Notes: a model not told the origin generated them from the letters alone. A stretch of 38,270 nucleotides of DNA from Chara braunii (GCA_003427395.1 BFEA01000178.1:639459-677728), one strand, 5' to 3'. Numbered from the stretch's first letter, positions 10,741-19,895 are shown. Translations and numbers: made by a program.

Positions 10741-11642
10741 ATACGGAGCACTCAGCGCGATCGAGAACAGGCAGAGGGTGAGGGGAGATCTACAGAGAAG
10801 CCCTTCGGGAGAAGGGAGAGAGTGTGAGAGAAGGGGTAGAGGGAAAGCGAGAGTCGGCCGAGGGAAGGGCCGTCGGATTGAGCGTCGGGCGGAACTATCG
10901 GCGAAGTAGCGAGCGCATTCTCAAGTCGAATGGACAACCTCAAGCTTCCAACGAAGAACTCGTGAGCTAAGCACGGAAGAGCAACCTGGTTCCCAACGGC
11001 GGACGAGGCTCTCCCGTTGAGTTGGGAGTTGACGGAGCTGGGTCTGGGAACGAGCTAGCAAGTGTGACTCAGTCAGCTGCACGAGCAAGAGCCACAGACA
11101 GGTATACATGACGAAGGGCGAGCACATGCCGACGATTGAGTAGTCGGGTGAGTTCGCTTTGAGAACGCTGAATGTAGGCGGATGATGGAGCGAGAATCGC
11201 GACCAAAGAACGCCGGTCGGCAGTTGAGCAGCCCGGGTTTGGGGCGAATGGGGCGGGGAGAAGGTGCTTCTAATCGAACACGCGAGCAGGTCCTGCATGG
11301 GGGGTGTTGATCCTCAGGTTCATGCTTAGTCGTGTCAGTTATAGAGTGATGAGGGAGTGCTTGATGTTTCTTCAAGATTGATGAACCGGGGTGTAGAGTG
11401 CGTGTGCAAACTGAAAGTTTTTTTTTTTTCTTGTCTGGCTTGTTAAGTTGTTTGAGTCATCGTGCAAAGGTTTTCTTCAAATTTCTTCTATTGGGGCAAT
11501 GCTCGTGACTCTTTAAGCACAAGTGATAGTGGCTCAAAGAGGCCGCGTCAGTATAATTGAGTGGGGAGTAAAAGAGCGATAGGTGGGAGCAACTGATTTC
11601 GATACAGAGGTGCCGAGCGCGCACAAAGGGGGGGGAAGAGTG

Positions 11643-11713
<71 letters not shown>

Positions 11714-11744
11714 GATAGAGATAGAGAGAGAGAGAGAGCGAGAG
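11643..11744. repeat. (GATA)n then (GA)n microsatellite
   Basis: About 18 GATA units followed by GA repeats running into the gap. The 3' LTR has only (GA)n at the equivalent place (28587-28680), so the GATA array arose or expanded after insertion, or comes from a different LTR copy through mis-assembly. Confidence 0.92.
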
Positions 11745-12043
11745 NNNNNNNNNNNNNNNNNNNNNNNNNNNNNNNNNNNNNNNNNNNNNNNNNNNNNNNN
11801 NNNNNNNNNNNNNNNNNNNNNNNNNNNNNNNNNNNNNNNNNNNNNNNNNNNNNNNNNNNNNNNNNNNNNNNNNNNNNNNNNNNNNNNNNNNNNNNNNNNN
11901 NNNNNNNNNNNNNNNNNNNNNNNNNNNNNNNNNNNNNNNNNNNNNNNNNNNNNNNNNNNNNNNNNNNNNNNNNNNNNNNNNNNNNNNNNNNNNNNNNNNN
12001 NNNNNNNNNNNNNNNNNNNNNNNNNNNNNNNNNNNNNNNNNNN
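11745..12043. other. Assembly gap (299 N)
   Basis: Unknown bases bounded by GA repeats on both sides. The true length is uncertain; the 3' LTR has about 94 bp of (GA)n here. Confidence 0.99.

Positions 12044-12108
<65 letters not shown>
12044..12108. repeat. (GA)n microsatellite
   Basis: Continuation of the GA array after the gap, followed by AGGGTGTGCGACAGGG, which is also found after the GA array of the 3' LTR. Confidence 0.95.
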
Positions 12109-12111
<3 letters not shown>

Positions 12112-12179
12112 GTGTGCGACAGGGAAGCTGCCTGCGTGAGTTGAATTGACTCCGCCTAGTGCTGCTAGCGAGCGGGCGA

Positions 12180-12910
12180 TTCGCATCTGGTCTGCCTCGG
12201 AGTCCGTTAAAAGATATCGTCCAAGTCTGTTCTGCGGAAGGCCAGTCGGCTCCCTGACTGTTTGAATTTGGTCCGGGGGAAACCTCTCGTACATAGCTGG
12301 TCTGTCCGGTCTGTCTCCTTCGAAAGGTTCAGAGATTGTGTGTGCTTTTCTGTCCAGTCCTAATCTGCTTCGCCGAAAGGCCTGACTGTTTGAATTTGGT
12401 CAGGAGGAAACCTCTCGTGCATAACCTGCGGTCTGAATCTGCCCTCTTTTCTCCTAAAAGTTCAGAGATGGTGCATGCTCGTCTGTCTGGTTCTAACTTG
12501 TTTTTCGTCGATAGGCCAACTGTTCCCCGACTGTTTGAATCTGGTTCGAAAAAAACCTCTCTTGCATAGCGAGCCGGTCTCTTTCTAAAAGTTCAGAGAC
12601 AGGGTATACTTGTCTGCCCGGATCTAACCAAGTATCGCCGAGATGCCAGCGGCCCCTTACTGTTAAAATTGGACCGGGGGAAAACCTCGGTTGCAAGGCC
12701 GGCGGGTCGGAGTCCGACTTGTCTTATCAGGAACGCTCCGAGAAAATGTGTGCGCGTCTGTCCGGGCAAAATCTGTTTCAGCGAAAGGTTAGTGGTTTGC
12801 ATTAGGTCCTCTCGTGCGTGGCTTGCTGTTCTGAGCCGGGCCTGTCTTCTCCACGAAGTCTTAGGGAGGCGGTACTAGTCTGTCCGGGCCTGATTGGCTC
12901 CGCCGTGAGA
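12180..12910. repeat. Degenerate about 145-bp minisatellite in the B LTR
   Basis: Five to six units, each with GACTGTTTGAATTTGGTC, GGGGAAACCTCTCGTGCA, a GGTCTG block and TTCAGAGA. The clearest pair are CCTCTCGTGCATA at 12411 and CCTCTCTTGCATA at 12556, 145 bp apart. The 3' LTR (about 28790-29350) lacks exactly this one unit, joining GTGCATA to GCGAGCCGG. Confidence 0.8.
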
Positions 12911-13238
12911 AGACCTACTGGCCGATCGAAACCCGCCCGTGACCTTGAGGGGTTTTCCGCCGGAGCTCAGGCTTTGCGGCGCTAGCCGATTTTAGTTCCT
13001 TCGAGAGAAGGGTGGCCACGGGGCCTGGCTTGGCGTGATACAAGTGGCCGCGAGAATTGGGGGGATACGGTCCTTAAAAAACTAAGGGGTCAAAGCAGGG
13101 GATGGGGAGGTGAAAGCCACGTGGCGGTTTGTAGGAGGCCGGGGTGACCACCTTGCCGACTGCGAGGTAGCCATTGCGGCAAGGTCGCCACGCGACTCTG
13201 AGCTTCACCGAGATCAGAGAGGGGAGTCCCCGACAAAG

Positions 13239-13256
13239 TGGCGCCGTTGCTGGGGA
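13239..13256 (+). promoter_or_regulatory. Primer-binding site of element B, Asp tRNA
   Basis: TGGCGCCGTTGCTGGGGA begins three bases after the LTR end. It matches the complement of the plant tRNA-Asp 3' end (TGGCGCCGTTGCCGGGGA) at 17 of 18 positions. It fixes element B as + strand and confirms the LTR boundary at 13235. Confidence 0.9.
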
Positions 13257-13881
13257 TGAGCATTTCTCCCGCGGCCGAGGCCGGCTCAGCAACTACGGGG
13301 TGAGGGAGGGCTAGCGTGACAGGCAGCTGTGAAGTGAGTTTGCGGCGTTCTTCAAATATTCGGCATCAAGTTCTTCGGCAACTGTCTTCAAGATAGTCTC
13401 CAGCGGTTTCTTCACGGTGATCGAGTTTCTTCTCAAGCGACGTTAGCGAGGGGTTTATTGGGGAGGGGCTTGTTGTTGGGGTTTTGTCGAAGGCGAGGGG
13501 TTTCCGGGTGTCGGGGCTTGTCTCCTTGGTTCTTTTTGCAGGTCCGCTCTGGCCCGCTTGCGATCTCGGCTCCCACTTCCGACCTTCGAAGGGTAAAAAC
13601 AGGTCAGTTCTTTTTCGTGTGCTTGGTTTTTGCGCATGTTTATTTCTAAAAACTTGAAAAACTAAGGGGGTGCACAGTTTGCCTGAAGGGTCTGAATGAC
13701 GGTGAAGAACAACGAAAGGGGAGTGAGAAGAACAGTCCGGGGAAATAGTATAAGGGGGTCTGCTTGAGGGGGAGAGAGGGAGAGAGACAGAGAGGAAGCG
13801 GGGAGAGGGGTCCGAGAGAGGTCGGTAGCGCTGTCTATTTGGAATCGGAGGGGGTCACCAAGTGTTCTTGATCCGCACGGG
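13257..13881 (+). other. Untranslated leader of element B
   Basis: No supported coding sequence. GAAGTGAGTTTG (GT at 13334) and CTTGGTTCTTTTTGCAG (ending 13541) could form a 208-bp GT-AG leader intron. Purine-rich GAGAGAGGGAGAGAGACAG occurs near 13772. Confidence 0.5.
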
Positions 13882-14241
13882 TTGTGGAGGGCACCTACCC
13901 AGGGGCGAAGTCCCGCAAGAGAAATTGTGTCTAGAGAGGGGTTAAGGGTTTCGATTCTCGATCCACAGGGGCTGGCGACGGTGGCAACTCCTGCGAGGGA
14001 GCGGGACTCTCAATTGGGACCGGTTCGGGGCTTGGGGGAAAGGAGAGTGGTGCTACGGGTACCGGAGCGAAGGGGAGAGAGGGAGATACCTGACCTTCAT
14101 AGCGAGGATATTCAAGAAGAAGGGGATACTTGGGGGACCTTGGGCGAAGGATCGGAGGCCGGCTCCTGGGTGGACCGGTGTCTAGCCGATTTCTCCGACT
14201 CGGAACTGGGGGATTATTGGGACTACGATAACGAGTATTGA
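13882..14241 (+). CDS. Possible first leader ORF of element B, acidic C-terminus
   Basis: An open frame of up to 119 codons with no clear ATG start (the first codon here is TTG), so the 5' limit is uncertain and a spliced start is possible. The N-terminal half is Arg-rich; the last 45 residues are acidic and aromatic, including FSDSELGDYWDYDNEY before TGA. I do not recognise the family, and it does not align convincingly with the array genes downstream. A likely splice donor lies 10 bp after the stop. Confidence 0.35.
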   Translation: MWRAPTQGRSPAREIVSREGLRVSILDPQGLATVATPARERDSQLGPVRGLGERRVVLRVPERRGEREIPDLHSEDIQEEGDTWGTLGEGSEAGSWVDRCLADFSDSELGDYWDYDNEY

Positions 14242-14250
14242 AGACCCAAG

Positions 14251-14337
14251 GTACGTATGCTTATCAACCCCACCTGAGAGCCTCTTCCTAAAAGCTCCGC
14301 TCTTCCCACCCTTTTTTTTATTTTTCTGATTTTCCAG
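14251..14337 (+). other. Candidate 87-bp GT-AG intron
   Basis: The donor CCAAG/GTACGTATG is close to the plant consensus. The acceptor TTTTTCTGATTTTCCAG is preceded by a T-rich tract, with a run of eight T at 14312-14319. It would remove sequence just after the leader ORF, giving a spliced leader ahead of the accessory array. Inference from motifs only. Confidence 0.4.
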
Positions 14338-14841
14338 TGATTCCAAGAGAGAAAAGAGGCAGCAGGAGGCGTAAAAGGGAGAAGAGAACAAAGTGCGAAG
14401 GGTTCATGATAAGGAGAAAGGGGAGGGAGTAGATAGGCTAGCGATTTCCGATACATAGGTGGATCCTGTCCTGGGACCTGGGTAATTCCACGCCTGAGGT
14501 GGGCCGAGTAGAGGTGTGGTACCGGATAGGCTAATTAGGATTAGATGTCGGTTCAGTGGGGGACATAGGGCGCGGGTGTGTGACTTCGGTCCGACTCCGG
14601 GGAGGGGGTTCTCACCCTTCCTCGGGGATAACCTGTGTCCGCGGCTAGTCTCTAGGCCGGGAGTGGGGAGGAGTCTCTCAGCGGGGGAGGACAGGAAGGT
14701 AGCCGAGTGAGACGGCGTTCCTTCTCTTGTCCATTTGATCCTTTTGAGCTCACAGACTTCTCTTCCTCGCGGGATAGAGGTGGTCTCTCGAGTGGCCAAT
14801 AGGAAGTGAGAATTTAGGGAAGTTTCCCTTGATTATACTGT
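14338..14841 (+). other. Spacer between the candidate intron and the accessory array
   Basis: No ORF with support. A fragment at about 14463-14535 reads like a decayed array unit (RVEVWYR, compare DVWCY in the first two array genes), but it is interrupted by stops and too short to call. Confidence 0.4.
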
Positions 14842-15201
14842 ATGAGCCTAGAAGCCACCCCCGAATGGATTAGTGTGTGTACCCTCGGAAGTGTTGATGT
14901 GTGGTGCTACTCCTTTAGACTATGGACTGGGGACTTTGATGTAGGTGTTAATGTAGAGGAGGGGCAAGATCAAGGAGAGGACTTCCTTCAAGGGTGGAAA
15001 GAGGCGATAGGCGACTCCCGCTGTTCGCGGGGGGAGTTAAGGAGTTACGGATTCAAGTATTTCTACTCTCTAGGATATCGTACCTACCCGAGAGGTGGTC
15101 GCCCGACGCCAGTAATTCCGGACGCTTATCTTGATGGGTCGGATGGATGGAAAGTACTAGTAGAGATAGTGAAGCATATGGTGAGAGCGGCGGATCCATG
15201 A
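14842..15201 (+). CDS. Accessory array gene 1 of element B (unknown family)
   Basis: 119 codons, intact, ATG start MSLEATPEWISV. It is a clear paralogue of the next gene: both share DVWCY, an Asp-Phe-Asp strand and EEG, then YFYSLG and TYPRGGRP, and a C-terminal DxxLDGS...W motif. No signal peptide or membrane segment is visible. The core of two strands (VDVWCYSFRLW, then DVGVNVEEG) lines up with VWVQARRLTW and IRATIFFDEE of array gene 5, so I place it in the same family. Its TGA overlaps the ATG of gene 2 in ATGA (15198-15201). Function unknown. Confidence 0.6.
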   Translation: MSLEATPEWISVCTLGSVDVWCYSFRLWTGDFDVGVNVEEGQDQGEDFLQGWKEAIGDSRCSRGELRSYGFKYFYSLGYRTYPRGGRPTPVIPDAYLDGSDGWKVLVEIVKHMVRAADP

Positions 15202-15563
15202 GCTTGAGGCCCTTGGAGTTTGAGCCCGCGGGGATTAGTGTGGGTGATATAGGCGGAGTAGATGTTTGGTGCTATACCTTCTACTGGTGGACCGGACACT
15301 TCGACATAGCCTTGTACGTGGAAGAGGGAGTAGATAGAGCGGCGGGGTATTTGGATACCTGGAAGGACGCGATTGGTCATGCACAGCTTGAGAGGCAGCT
15401 GCTAGGGGCTTACGAAATTAACTATTTCTACTCGTTGGGGTGCCGGACGTATCCGCGAGGGGGTAGGCCAGTCCCCACTATTCTGGACGCCTTCCTGGAC
15501 GGGTCGGGCGAGTGGAGAGCGCTAGTTCAAATCATAGAGAAGATAGTCCTAGGGGATGGTTAG
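15198..15563 (+). CDS. Accessory array gene 2 of element B (paralogue of gene 1)
   Basis: 121 codons, intact. I choose ATG 15198 over an upstream in-frame ATG at 15147 because MSLRPLEFEPAGISV then parallels the MSLEATPEWISV start of gene 1. DVWCYTFYWWTGHFD, YVEEGVD, YFYSLGCRTYPRGGRP and LDGSGEWRALVQI all have counterparts in gene 1 in the same order, so the two arose by tandem duplication. The stop TAG (15561-15563) lies inside ATGGTTAG, which offers the start of gene 3. The product is small, soluble-looking and rich in Trp and Tyr. No known family recognised. Confidence 0.62.
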   Translation: MSLRPLEFEPAGISVGDIGGVDVWCYTFYWWTGHFDIALYVEEGVDRAAGYLDTWKDAIGHAQLERQLLGAYEINYFYSLGCRTYPRGGRPVPTILDAFLDGSGEWRALVQIIEKIVLGDG

Positions 15564-16295
15564 AATCATAGAGGGTACTGAAGAAGAAGGGTTCGGATTG
15601 AGAAAGTTGATTTAAGCAAAGACCGAGAGTGCTTCAGCGTCCCTTTAGACCACCGCACGGAGCAGTATCTAGCCGGTCGCGAGAGGGGGGTAGAGCTAGA
15701 GAGAGGGGCTTTTCTCTAGGCTCGTTTCGCAGTGGGAACTTGGGAGGGGGACAGGTGGTCCCGAAATAGGCCCCAGAACGGGAAGAGACCCAGGCGAACA
15801 GTGATCCGTACAGAAGGAACAGTCTACTTGAGTAAGGAAGCTTGGGTCGAGTATGTCACTCATTTGGTCTTGGGGTGGTACCGTGCGGATCATTGGGAGA
15901 CACGGGCAGGTCCGATTTTGAGGTAGATCTTTGAGGCTGAATCCCTTAGGCATAGCCCACCCGTCGAGGTGAGGGTGACCTGCGCGCGAGATGAAGAATA
16001 CCCCCGTGCCACAGGGTGCGTCAGGGCCATATTCCCATCATTTGTTTTCCGAAGGGTGAGCGGGAAGGAGGAACGATACGACATGATAGTACGGTCCATA
16101 GTGAGGGAAAAGGTGTGGCAATTCTCCGTTAGGTCACTCCATTGGTACTACACCTATTGCGTGGATAACCCGGTGCCGTACGGGGTTAAGGCTTGTAGGA
16201 TTCGTGCCGGGATCTTTAGGGAGTCCACCTGGGACCGCGAGGGAGGAAGGGACGGATACCAGAGGGTCTTCGGAGTGCCGCAAAGGATCTTTTAA
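15556..16295 (+). pseudogene. Accessory array gene 3 of element B, broken
   Basis: Begins MVRIIEGTEEEGF in one frame, then shifts near 15600 to the frame containing LSKDRECFSVPLD. TAG stops follow at about 15717 and 15924. Family segments: RGAFL then RFAVGTW (compare REGAYVWVQARRLTW in gene 5); TVYLSKEAWVEYVTHLV (compare ARIFLSKEGFVEIARSL in gene 6); and a C-terminal part FPSFVF...WYYTYCVDNPVPYG (compare VPSYLF...ILYTHFIDQGIPPR in gene 4). The TAA at 16293-16295 abuts ATG 16296. Confidence 0.55.
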
Positions 16296-16953
16296 ATGAA
16301 TGGTGTTCCATGATGGAAAGCGGGGATGCTTCTTTGAGTCCCCATTAGAAGACCGTGAGGCCCTTAGGCTGATCCCTAGCAACAGGGAACTGCCGGATTG
16401 GGAAAGGGTAGAAGAGATAGAGTCCAAAGAAGTAGAAGGCCAAGGTATTGGACGGAGCCTTGAGGTAACCGCGGTTATTTTCATAGCACCGAAAGCGTGG
16501 GCAAAGCTTGTAGTACCCCTAGTTCTGGGACAAGGGGGTGGGCTGGAAAAATTATTGCGAGAGGCGAGAGAGGTGAGAGGAGAATGGGTAAGTAGGGTTA
16601 GAGAGCGATTTGCGTTCGTGTCCGTGGAAAGGGAAAGGTTCGCAAGGGAAGGTGAACTCCCAAAATCGAGATACCCCTTGACTCTGAGGGTGCCGTCCTA
16701 CCTGTTCCCTAGGGCAAACGAGGAAAGGATAGTGCGTCTTCTAGAGAGGGGTAGGGGTTTGGGTCTTACCTTCTGGTCCCTGTGGATACTCTATACACAC
16801 TTCATCGATCAAGGTATTCCGCCGCGAAGGAAATCCTGAGGTATTTTCCGTAGACTGGGTTCTTTAGAGAAAACCTACACTCTCTCTCCGGAAGATTATC
16901 ACAGGTGGGTCTTTAGGGCGACGAAAGCCGATGGTGAAGTTTGTCCTCAGTGA
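16296..16953 (+). pseudogene. Accessory array gene 4 of element B, broken by in-frame TGA
   Basis: The main open frame is 16300-16839 (179 codons), not starting cleanly: the ATG at 16296 is in another frame and meets a stop at once. Core: LEVTAVIFIAPKAWAKLVV, a charged helical linker, then LRVPSYLFPRANEERIV and ILYTHFIDQGIPPRR. After TGA 16837 the same frame continues as GIFRRLGS...HRWVFRATK, matching GIFRES...YQRVFG in gene 3, so the stop is probably a point mutation. The frame ends at TGA 16951, overlapping the ATG of gene 5 by 23 bp. Confidence 0.55.
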
Positions 16954-17576
16954 AGAAGGGGTGGTAGAATCAATAGAGACCAGTGATCCCGAGAAGGTCT
17001 TGATCCCAGGAGACCCTCAGGTGACTCCTTATTGGATGAGTGTTGAGAACGGGGCATTAATCAGAGAAGGGGCCTACGTGTGGGTTCAAGCGCGAAGGCT
17101 CACTTGGAAAGAGGGTGTGGAGAGAGGAGGCCCCCTTGACATCGGTTGCTTCCTAGAGATCCGAGCAACCATTTTTTTCGACGAAGAGAGGTGAACCGAG
17201 GTCTGGAGACGAGGAGGGGACTTTCGAGTCGTGGTCCCTAGTTTCCTCCGCCGAGCCCGGAGAGGTCCCTCGCGCTTCCGGGGTCCTTCACGCTAACTTG
17301 CCCCAGTTCGTAGCCAGTTCGTTCCTAAGGAACCCGGAAGAGGAAGTAGTGGCGGTGCTTAGGGCTACTCAAGAATCCGGGGTACGGGCTAGGGGTTTGT
17401 TTTGACTTTATACTCGGTGCGTGGACACGGGAATTCCCCCAAGGAGTGAGCTATCCACCATATTTAGAAGATTGAGAGAGTTTGAGGGACTCCGATCCCT
17501 CGTCGCGGACGTCCCGTACGCTCGCTTCTTCAGAGAGGAGCAGGTGGCAAGCCGGAGGGGTTTTGAGGGCCGATGA
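16931..17576 (+). pseudogene. Accessory array gene 5 of element B, frameshifted
   Basis: ATG 16931 opens MVKFVLSEEGVVESIET and an 87-codon frame with REGAYVWVQARRLTWKEGV and LEIRATIFFDEER, the clearest version of the family core. A frameshift and further stops follow (one TGA near 17402). The C-terminal family part is recognisable in the third frame as LYTRCVDTGIPPRS and IFRRLREFEGL. It ends at TGA 17574-17576, which overlaps the ATG of gene 6 as ATGA. Confidence 0.52.
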
Positions 17577-18331
17577 TAAGAAGGATTCCGAGGACTCTCT
17601 GGGCGTCCATAGAGCCCGTAAAGGATACCGGGGAGGTTATTAGAATCACTCTGCCTAGGGCCCGGCTGGCCGAACCGGCTAGGACTCTCCTACGAGAGGA
17701 GGGGGGGGGCCGACGAGGGAAGGCGTTTGTACGCTTCGTGGTGAGTCGCCAGGGACCGGTCGTGGTTGGAGAAGCCAGGATATTCCTCTCGAAGGAAGGC
17801 TTTGTTGAGATAGCGCGTAGCCTACGAACTGGGGAGGATCCTCTCTGGGACGCTCAAGCCTTAAGGGGCTGGCTAGGGGAGTTAGTGGAGGGGTTGGGAC
17901 CTCACGAAGGGTGCGAAGAGGAATATCTAGTGACCTACGGGGGTTGGGAAGAGATACCGCGGTTCCTCTCCAGCAAGCCTGTGGAGGTCCCCCGATTCAT
18001 TTTTTAGCTTGTTTACCCCTCCGAGGCTGTTAAGAAGGCCGTGGGAAGAAGGGTTTCCATCCTAAGTCAGTTCAGGTTCACGGGGTCAAACCTACACACC
18101 TTGCTAACTTGGTGTTTTCGGGATCCCTGTAGAGACGATTGGTCGACTCTAGAGGACCTGGGTTACGCTTTTATGGGGTGGGGTCGACACGCGAGAGAAT
18201 CTAAGATATCGTGGAGGTACTTAGGTAAGATATGTGAAGGGGAGCTAGCGGGTTTGGACCCCTCTGACTTGATTCGGGTAGCTATTGCCTGTTGTCGACG
18301 AAAGTTAGGGGATGACCGAGCCGGACCTTGA
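17573..18331 (+). pseudogene. Accessory array gene 6 of element B, one in-frame TAG
   Basis: One reading frame of about 252 codons cut only by TAG 18005-18007. The N-terminal domain (MIRRIPRTLWASIEPV to about residue 105) carries FVRFVVSRQGP and ARIFLSKEGFVEIARSL followed by GEDPL. The C-terminal domain (after residue 145) has LHTLLTWCF and LDPSDLIRVAIACCRRKLGD. It aligns along its whole length with gene 10, without gaps across the TAG (TYGGWEEIPRF against EYRGRAEVPRV), so the stop is a mutation or a readthrough site. It overlaps the ATG of the next ORF (18312) by 20 bp. Confidence 0.6.
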
Positions 18332-18500
18332 GGAGCTCGTGGGGTTGGATAGAGTGAGGGACGAAGTTCAGCGGATTCTAGCTCTGTGCTGGGAAGAAGA
18401 AAGAAGGGCTAGGCCAGGGTCCTTGGTAAGGATCAAGCTACTAGGGACCGCCACGATCGCAATCCTCGACGAGGTCACGATAGACCTTCTCTTGGGGTAA
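18312..18500 (+). CDS. Small ORF in the accessory array (62 aa)
   Basis: MTEPDLEELVGLDRV start, a charged helix with ILALCWEEERR, then a hydrophobic end (TIAILDEVTIDLLLG). It overlaps the end of gene 6 and stops 4 bp before the ATG of gene 9. I cannot align it with the family core; it may be a fragment or a separate small protein. Its tight packing is the main support. Confidence 0.35.
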   Translation: MTEPDLEELVGLDRVRDEVQRILALCWEEERRARPGSLVRIKLLGTATIAILDEVTIDLLLG

Positions 18501-18504
18501 GGAA

Positions 18505-18981
18505 ATGAGAGTCTCTTTCGTCTCAAACAGGATTCGCTGGGAACTAGAGACCTATGAGGACGGAAGCGAGGTTAGGGTCGAGGGGAGTGTCGAACTTAAC
18601 CCGAATTTGGGAAGGGACCGGGTGGTCCGTGCCGAGACGGAATTTCTAGTGGAAGTCCGCCGATTGGCCTTGTGGAAAAGGAGAAGCTGGACCGTGCTAG
18701 CGGCCTTTTCAATCCGCATTAAAGACGCGAGCGGCGAGCGCTTCTCGAGGGCTTGGAGGGAGCCCTTGCTAGAAGTAGAAAGAAAATTCGAAGAGGACTC
18801 TAGGTGCCTAGGTACTCCGCTGACGTCGAGAACACACCTCGTGGAGACCCGGTTTTGGGATAGAACGAGGGAGTACGAGGAGGCTTTGCGTCAGACCCTG
18901 AAAAGGAACCGAGATGCAGGTCGAGCTAGGTGCGAAGACTCTTTGGTCGAAGCCGCCGAGCAGTTAGCAGGCGTAAGGTAA
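18505..18981 (+). CDS. Accessory array gene 9 of element B (158 aa, intact)
   Basis: ATG 18505, MRVSFVSNRIRWELET. The family core appears as TEFLVEVRRLALWKRR and AAFSIRIKDASGERFSRAW, lining up with AYVWVQARRLTWK and IRATIFFDEE of gene 5. The rest is a charged, probably helical region (LRQTLKRNRDAGRARCEDS) with no counterpart to the C-terminal domain of gene 6. It is intact, unlike most of its neighbours, with an 8-bp gap to the ATG of gene 10. No known family recognised. Confidence 0.55.
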   Translation: MRVSFVSNRIRWELETYEDGSEVRVEGSVELNPNLGRDRVVRAETEFLVEVRRLALWKRRSWTVLAAFSIRIKDASGERFSRAWREPLLEVERKFEEDSRCLGTPLTSRTHLVETRFWDRTREYEEALRQTLKRNRDAGRARCEDSLVEAAEQLAGVR

Positions 18982-18989
18982 GAACCCCT

Positions 18990-19876
18990 ATGATTAGATA
19001 CGAAAAGGGGAACCCTTCCGGCACCATAGAGAGGGTTTTTACGTGGGCAGGGAAATATGGAGTGACTCTTCCTAGGATTAGAGGAGAAGGAGATGTGACT
19101 ACCGAGTTCTTCGAGATTTACGAGCAGGAGACAGTGATCAGGTTCTCAGTAACATCGGAGGGAGACAGTTGCATAAGAAAAGCTGAAATCTTTTTGTCCC
19201 CTGACGCCCGACTAGTATTTGCTACGAAATTAGCGGAAGGAAAAGATCCTCTAGGCATCGCCGAAAGGGCCCTAGAACGATTGGGGAGATTGAGAGGACG
19301 GGGCGACAGGAGCACCACTACAAGGTGGAATATCGAGGGAGGGCGGAGGTTCCGAGAGTAGGCCACGGAAGGACTTGGAATATCCCTACCTGGGCCTATC
19401 GACTGCTCTATGCCGACGCCGAGATCGTGAGGAGAGTCCTGTTGAGGGGTCAGGTGATAGAAAAATTCTCGTTGGGTGAGGAAGGGGGACATGAGTTATT
19501 CACCCAGTGCTGGGAGTCGAGGGAGGACACCGATTTCGAGTGGTGGGCACGCGTTGGGGAGTTCATCAAGCCTCTATTCTCCGGGCAACCCGGTGATGTG
19601 GACAGGAATTTGATTAGGAGATGTGCGCAAGAGGGGGTTAGAGGCATCTCGGACCTAGAGGTCGCTAATCTTGCATTGGCTGCCAGTGAGGAGAAGAAAC
19701 TGAGGGATTCTTGGTGGACAGTAACCAGTGAGGAGTCGGAGGGAGAAGGTGCGGACGAGAATTCTAGTGAGGAGGAGGAGGGAACAGAGGAGGAGAAGAG
19801 CTCGGGAAGCAACAGAGACAGTGGGAAGGAGGGCGAGCCAGGTAGTGACATGGAGAGTAGTGAGGGAGGCGACTAG
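18990..19876 (+). pseudogene. Accessory array gene 10 of element B, one frameshift, acidic tail
   Basis: The N-terminal part (18990 to about 19310) begins MIRYEKGNPSGTIERV and carries VIRFSVTSEGD and KAEIFLSPDARL followed by GKDPL, paralogous to gene 6. The frame then changes near 19310-19325 and continues to TAG 19874 with LLYADAEIVRRVLLRG, LFTQCW and LEVANLALAASEEKKLRD, again matching gene 6. The last 50 or so residues are a Glu/Ser-rich acidic tail absent from gene 6. The frame change may be mutation or programmed shifting. The gag ATG follows 19 bp after the stop. Confidence 0.58.
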
Positions 19877-19895
19877 AAGTAGCGGATAAGGGTGC

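Larger units (their letters stand above)
8396..13235 (+). repeat. 5' LTR of element B (about 4.8 kb, with gap)
   Basis: Starts TGTCGGGCGGCTGTC and ends GGGGAGTCCCCGACA. Matches 25053-29669. It contains scattered single N bases (about 23 between 9946 and 10238), a 299-N gap (11745-12043), several tandem repeats and no credible ORF. It differs from the 3' LTR by one extra 145-bp minisatellite unit, a (GATA)n array and point changes. One 684-bp block (8876-9559) is identical to the 3' copy by eye. Confidence 0.9.

Noticed and set aside
14842-19876. Bacterial or organellar operon contamination
   Set aside because: The array lies between a tRNA-Asp primer-binding site and gag/pol of a Gypsy element with matching LTRs, on the same strand; no ribosome-binding sites stand out.
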